Assembly: GCA_012295275.1 (NCBI GenBank)
Contig: CM022667.1
Coordinates: 6,365,685 to 6,429,684 of the forward strand
Reading direction: 5' to 3'
Source: Chrysomallon squamiferum
Taxonomy: Eukaryota > Mollusca > Gastropoda > Neomphalida > Peltospiridae
DNA: 64,000 nucleotides
Numbering within the stretch: the first letter of the stretch is position 1; each line of letters opens with the position of its first letter. Shown one piece after another: positions 58,914 through 64,000 of this stretch. A model generated the notes under the pieces. The model saw only the letters and a list, made by a program, of their open reading frames with translations, was not told the origin of the DNA and did no database searches. Made by a program: the position numbers and the translations under genes.

Positions 58914-59127
58914 CTGTGACATTGAAAATGAAAATTTAAATGAAATAATAATTTTCTTTTTATTATTTTTTTACCTTATGATGCAAAAGAAAATGTTTTA
59001 TGAAACTTTAGAAACTTTGAAAAAAATTTAAAATATATCTTTATGTCAACTATTATACTTAAGCATTCTGGAAAATCTGTGGTAATGTAAATGGGAATTG
59101 GAAAGATTCCGGCCCCGTATTTCTTGT

Positions 59128-59327
59128 NNNNNNNNNNNNNNNNNNNNNNNNNNNNNNNNNNNNNNNNNNNNNNNNNNNNNNNNNNNNNNNNNNNNNNNNN
59201 NNNNNNNNNNNNNNNNNNNNNNNNNNNNNNNNNNNNNNNNNNNNNNNNNNNNNNNNNNNNNNNNNNNNNNNNNNNNNNNNNNNNNNNNNNNNNNNNNNNN
59301 NNNNNNNNNNNNNNNNNNNNNNNNNNN
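59128..59327. other. Assembly gap, 200 N
   Basis: Exactly 200 N. Left flank is the end of the inverted-repeat arm; right flank is an inverted copy of sequence near 31889. Confidence 0.99.
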
Positions 59328-60165
59328 ACATTTTACAGTTATGTTGTTATGCCTCTATTTGTATCTAATGAAAATACCTTTAAAGAAAAACTATAATATT
59401 TTTATGGTATAAATTACATTTTGTCACAATAACAAACCATGCACACATTTACGCAATTATAACATAATGAACATTACCCATATCATAAATCCAAGTCATA
59501 ACGTAATAATCACATAATTATAATGTAATATTTTTTCGTATTAATCTAAAAGAAAGAAGAACTTTTATAGATACAATTACATTAGCCCCAGCTTCAAATA
59601 AGAAAATGGGTGAATAATAACAACAACAATTCTAAAAGCATAGTTGCTAATAAGGTATGAATAGAAATATTTTGGAATATGAAATTTACTAACCAAACAG
59701 GACAAAAATGTAAACCGTTCTTAAAACAAAAGAAACCAAAAAGAAATACAGGTTACTCAAACAGTTTTGACGAGCAGACATTTCCTACGTAACCATTCCA
59801 ACAGACAACAGAACACACATTTTAACATAGCAATATTTTATTTATTCACTTTTAGGATTTACTTGAAAACTAGCTAGTATTCATTCAGCATAAAAAGCAT
59901 AACAACAATCATAACTAAAATATCAAAACCAAATGAGGTAGTAAATAAAGTAAATGAACATATTGAACATCACATTTCTAATAAACTGAGATGTTACTGA
60001 AAGATAAACTCTAAAACAAGCCAGAAAGTGAAACATGCGTGAAACATGAGCACGTTGTGTGAGAAGAACAATTTATATATATAAAAATTAACATTAAAAT
60101 TAAAAATTAACATTAAAATTAAAAACAGAAAGGGATAGAAAAAGAAATGATTATTCATAAACTTC

Positions 60166-60179
60166 ACGAGAGAGAGAGA

Positions 60180-60243
<64 letters not shown>

Positions 60244-60247
60244 AAGA

Positions 60248-60279
<32 letters not shown>

Positions 60280-60289
60280 CAGAGATTCT
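60166..60289 (-). repeat. (GA)n tract
   Basis: Inverse of the 30932-31045 CT tract, with several 'acaa' or 'cag' interruptions. Confidence 0.92.
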
Positions 60290-60605
60290 GACAAGCCTCT
60301 TGAACAAATATAAAAGAATCAAGTTATTAATCCCCCCAAAAATATATATATTTAATTAATTTGTTAAATATTATTTAAAAAACGAATCACTGAAACAAGC
60401 AACAGTAAATTTGTTAAGAATATTCCAGCAGTGAGAGAGAAACTATAAAACGAGCCGGAAAGTGAAACAGGCGTGAAACATGAGCAAGTTGTGTGGGGAG
60501 GAACAATTTACATATAAAAAAGATACATAAACATAAAAATAAAGAAAATTAAAATTAAAATTAAAAAAAGAAAGAAGAAAAAGAAATGATTATACTTAAC
60601 CTTCA

Positions 60606-60706
<101 letters not shown>

Positions 60707-61039
60707 AAATTATGAGAAGCCTCTTAAACAAATAAAAAGAATCAATTTGTTAACGAAAAATAATAATAATAATTTGTTAAATATTATTTAAAACGAATCG
60801 CAGAAACAAGCAACAGTAAATTTGTTAGGAAAATTCCAGCAGTCATCTCAGTACTGAGAAAATAAATCACTAGTGATGATCTCCAAGCTGCAATGAATAA
60901 TATACCAGACACATAATTAGCTGATGAAATCAAATTAACAACATTTAGTCAGATACATATAAAAGGTTTGTTACTTTTGTCATAAGCCGAAGTTGTTTAA
61001 ACATAGCCAATAATAATAGCGGCAGATTAAAACAGTTTC

Positions 61040-61400
<361 letters not shown>

Positions 61401-61407
61401 CACTCAC

Positions 61408-61474
61408 CAAATAATGCACACAGTAATTGTCCATAGTACAGGTCTTGTGCGGGTGGCAAGTGATGATGTGTGAT
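61408..61474 (-). CDS. Cytoplasmic ITIM exon of a further copy (minus strand)
   Basis: 67 bp, acceptor 'ttttaacag', donor GTGAGTG, phase 0 to 1, reading ITHHHLPPAQD then LYYGQLLCALF. It is the paralogue of 17400-17475; the 5' end differs by 9 bp and four residues, while the tyrosine motif is unchanged. Since its neighbours on the lower side overlap 30265-31889, it could be the missing exon of the gene interrupted by the first gap. Confidence 0.65.
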
Positions 61475-61555
61475 CTGTTAAAATCAGAGCAGAATGAAAA
61501 TCTCAATTAAATATACCTTTAATGCATAGGATTATTTATTTATTTAAAAATAATA

Positions 61556-61979
61556 ATAATAATTTTCAACCCGGCCGTATCAGATTTTTATGAAACTTGG
61601 TATACTTTCTTCATTGGGATCCCACATATCTCAGGAACTACTGGGCCAGTCTTCATAAAATTGGTACTGTTAATGCTTTGGGCCTGATTGTGTAGAACAT
61701 GTTATGCCATTTGGCATCTTTTCATATCCTTCAGCCATTACTTCAGACATGTCATGTGGATTTTGACTCTAAAAATGAGTTTTTTGTCTCGGGGAAGTGT
61801 ATACATGTAGAAAATGTACATTGTAATGCATTGTATCAATCATCTGCGCAGGTATGCATTTTTAAAATCTATATTGTGGATATTGTGGCTAAACAAAAAA
61901 TATTACACCTCTGAAACTTTTATATGTTTCAGTTAATATGTGGGAGATTAAATTTCAAGAAAGGTTATCTCAAGGTCAC
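61556..61979. mobile_element. Rearranged fragment of the TGGGTCATT-end transposon family
   Basis: It contains pieces also found at 43923-44620 and 13995-16675: 'catatctcaggaactactgg', 'tcttcataaaattggtactg', 'tttatatgtttcagttaata'. No complete ends are visible. On the minus strand it directly follows 'ccagttgctagcataacaac', intron sequence related to 13720. Confidence 0.7.
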
Positions 61980-62522
61980 GTTGTTATGCTAGCAACTGGC
62001 ATTTTACAAGGTTGGGGATATATGGCATTATATGTGTGTTTATAGAAGCTGTTTTAAAGTGTTTTATTAGGAACATTTTCATTAATCAGTCAGATTATTT
62101 TTCAACAGCAACAATTTGAATGTTGGTGTTTAAAATTCTAATCATATTGATACAAGTTGATGTAAAATTTCACTGGGATAAATAAATAAATAAATAAGAA
62201 TAGTAGTAGCAGTAGAATAGTAATCACTGTACAGTAAGTTAAATTTACATTAATAATTATTTTTCTTAGAGTAATTTGAAAAATAAAATGGCAGTTCTGT
62301 GATAAATATTCATACTGTATTTCTAAATTCACAATATGTAACTCATAAGGTCAGTGTATGGGATTTTAATATTTTTTGTTAAAACATCATATCGCTAATC
62401 TGAAGTAGTAATGTAGCTGAGATGCTAATGTAAAGATTATTTTAAATTATGGTAAATACATTTATCTATTGAGAAATATAAACTACACTTTATGTATTAA
62501 GATATTATGACAATGATTAGTT

Positions 62523-62538
62523 CTGTCTATAGTTTGAC
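62523..62538 (-). pseudogene. Truncated micro-exon cassette (minus strand)
   Basis: The acceptor 'gtcatag' and 'gtcaaacta' are kept, but 8 bp of the exon and the donor are lost. Confidence 0.45.
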
Positions 62539-62572
62539 CTATGACACTGAAAACAAAAATTCAAAACGAAAA

Positions 62573-62574
<2 letters not shown>

Positions 62575-62642
<68 letters not shown>
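62575..62642. repeat. (ATT)n microsatellite
   Basis: About 22 ATT units. The tyrosine run in one frame is an artefact. Confidence 0.95.
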
Positions 62643-63120
62643 TTATGTTTTTTGTTGTTGTTGTTTTCTTATTCCTTTCTGGGGCATTTTGTATGACTAT
62701 GTCATGTATGTGTGTGTGTGTTTATTGTTTCCAGTTTCTGTTAATTGAAAATTACTATAAACATAAATCTAGATTTCAACTTCGAAGCAAAATATTTGTA
62801 TAGAGACAAGTAAACAAAATATACAAACATGAAATCTCCATGTATGGTGCATAAGAAAATGTTTGTAAAAGTCAGGTGTAAAACCTACTAAATAACACAC
62901 ACAAAATCACATGCTCAGAGTCATGCAGTTATTTATTTTCAGAAAAATAAATAAATAAATAAAATAAGAAATAAGTCTAATGAGAAGAAAAGTCTATCCA
63001 AGTTATGACAATAAAACAAAATCAGCTGATATACTCTGCATGGTCAATTTTGTTTTAATATAAATTCAATAACTAAAGTGTACTGGTTAAGCAAGTTTAT
63101 GATATTTGTTTCTGAAATTC

Positions 63121-63176
<56 letters not shown>

Positions 63177-63200
63177 CATCAGTAATAATAATAATAAATA
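63121..63200. repeat. (AAT)n microsatellite
   Basis: AAT units with one interruption near 63172-63182. Corresponds, inverted, to the 46193 tract of gene C. Confidence 0.93.
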
Positions 63201-63296
63201 AATAAAGAAGTAAATAATAAGAAAGAAAAAATTGTTAAAGTTTGTGAAATTAAGATTTTATGACAATGATTAGTTCTACATGTACAAATATAATAC

Positions 63297-63320
63297 CTGT
63301 CTGTGATGATGAAGTTGGAC
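63297..63320 (-). CDS. Micro-exon cassette (PTSSSQT, minus strand)
   Basis: 24 bp, acceptor 'gtcacag', donor GTATTA, phase 1-1, reading PTSSSQT. Same size, phase and flanks as the gene C cassettes, with a different Ser/Thr-rich peptide, and lies upstream (on the minus strand) of the ITIM exon at 61408. Confidence 0.58.
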
Positions 63321-63430
63321 CTGTGACATTGAAAAAGAAAATTTAAATGAAATAATAATTTTCTTTTTATTATTTTGTTTACATTATGATGCAAAAGAAA
63401 ATGTTTTATGAAACTTTATAATTTTTTTTT

Positions 63431-63525
63431 AAATACCTTAGTATAATAGTTGACATATATATACAAACAACCCCTTCTGTTTCAAAGGTAAAAATCTTTA
63501 TGTCGACTATTATACTAAGGTATTT
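63431..63525. repeat. 27-bp hairpin
   Basis: 63431-63457 and 63499-63525 are reverse complements with one mismatch (core 'ccttagtataatagt'). The single arm occurs in the related introns of gene C (for example near 50307). Confidence 0.85.
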
Positions 63526-64000
63526 TAAAAAACCACTGGTAATGTAAATGTATCTGAAAGATCTTGCAGTGTGTGAAATGGTCAGTTTTGTATTTCTTTG
63601 TAAACTTTTAAACACAGCTTTGATCCAAAAACCACTGGCTATAAACTGTTTGAAAACACTTCGCAGATATACGAATCATTTTAAATCATTATCAGTACCT
63701 TCTGGAAGTAACAGAATACACTGAGATGATAAAGGGGATGATTGTGTTAATAAGTGGTGTTTTACAAGGTTGGGGATGTGTAACATTATGTGTGTGTTCA
63801 TAGAGGTTGTATTTTAAAGTGTTTATTAGGAACATTTTACTAATGAATCATCAGTCACTGTATTATATATATTTTTTGTTTTTTTCAACAGAAAGCATTT
63901 ACACTTCAATTATTACATTCATGAAACTATTCTGTAAGCTCTTGAACATATTTATACAAACTTGATGTAAAACTTCCCTGGATGGCAACATTAATACTTT
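63526..64000 (-). other. Intron sequence of a further copy (minus strand)
   Basis: Reverse complement closely matches gene C at about 48920-49400. No exon. Confidence 0.75.

Larger units (their letters stand above)
54567..59127. repeat. Right arm of the 4.5-kb inverted repeat
   Basis: Reverse complement of about 49340-53896. Its last 60-70 bases before the gap match the left arm much less well than the rest (for example 'gggaattggaaagattccgg' against 'gtaactgaaagatcttgcag'), as at a low-accuracy read or contig end. Confidence 0.93.

Overview
This is nuclear DNA from an animal, very probably an invertebrate. Exons are short and mostly phase 1, separated by AT-rich introns with GT/AG borders, and microsatellites are dense ((CT)n, (ATT)n, (TA)n, (CTA)n). 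Two gaps of exactly 200 N (30065-30264 and 59128-59327) look like fixed-length scaffold joins. A mollusc is a plausible guess from the style of the Ig domains and the transposon-derived proteins, but the sequence does not prove it. No bacterial, plasmid or viral gene is visible.

The window is a rapidly duplicating cluster of immunoglobulin-superfamily (IgSF) receptor genes. The recurring plus-strand gene has these parts: a 64-bp signal-peptide exon (9006, 25328, 39824); one 342-bp phase 1-1 Ig exon (10055, 40969, and a partial divergent one at 29824); a series of 24-bp phase 1-1 micro-exons coding short Thr/Gln/Ser stalk segments (12383, 45954, 47007, 49554, 50477); a 108-bp transmembrane exon (52337); and cytoplasmic exons with tyrosine motifs (17400, 19018, 19498), including ITIM-like LYYGQL and LIYTYV. 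No copy holds every part, so the full receptor is a composite inferred from copies A (about 8.9-19.7 kb), B (about 24.3-30.1 kb) and C (about 39.7-53.9 kb).

Layout. 1-8 kb: remnants of other IgSF genes, with Ig exons on the minus strand (3339-5791), a broken Ig exon on the plus strand (607-853), and a phase-matched exon pair (6493, 7386) ending in a transmembrane segment. 8.9-19.7 kb: gene A, interrupted by a 2.7-kb inverted-repeat DNA transposon (13995-16675). 19.7-24.3 kb: intergenic DNA with a FLYWCH/MULE-type pseudogene. 24.3-30.1 kb: gene B, rearranged and cut by a gap. 30.3-31.6 kb: an intron fragment of another copy. 31.6-41.4 kb: a second copy of 1-10.5 kb. 41.3-53.9 kb: rest of gene C with the micro-exon array and transmembrane exon. 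54.6-59.1 kb: near-perfect inverted copy of 49.3-53.9 kb around a 670-bp spacer, stopping at a gap. 59.3-64 kb: an inverted piece of a further copy, which overlaps the sequence right of the first gap and may be alternative-haplotype or misplaced sequence.

Together the genes look like an expanding family of cell-surface Ig receptors with inhibitory-type signalling tails. The two close duplicates A and C differ mainly in one short stretch of the Ig domain while flanking parts are nearly unchanged, as expected for recognition receptors under diversifying selection. Function (immunity, allorecognition or adhesion) cannot be decided from sequence alone.
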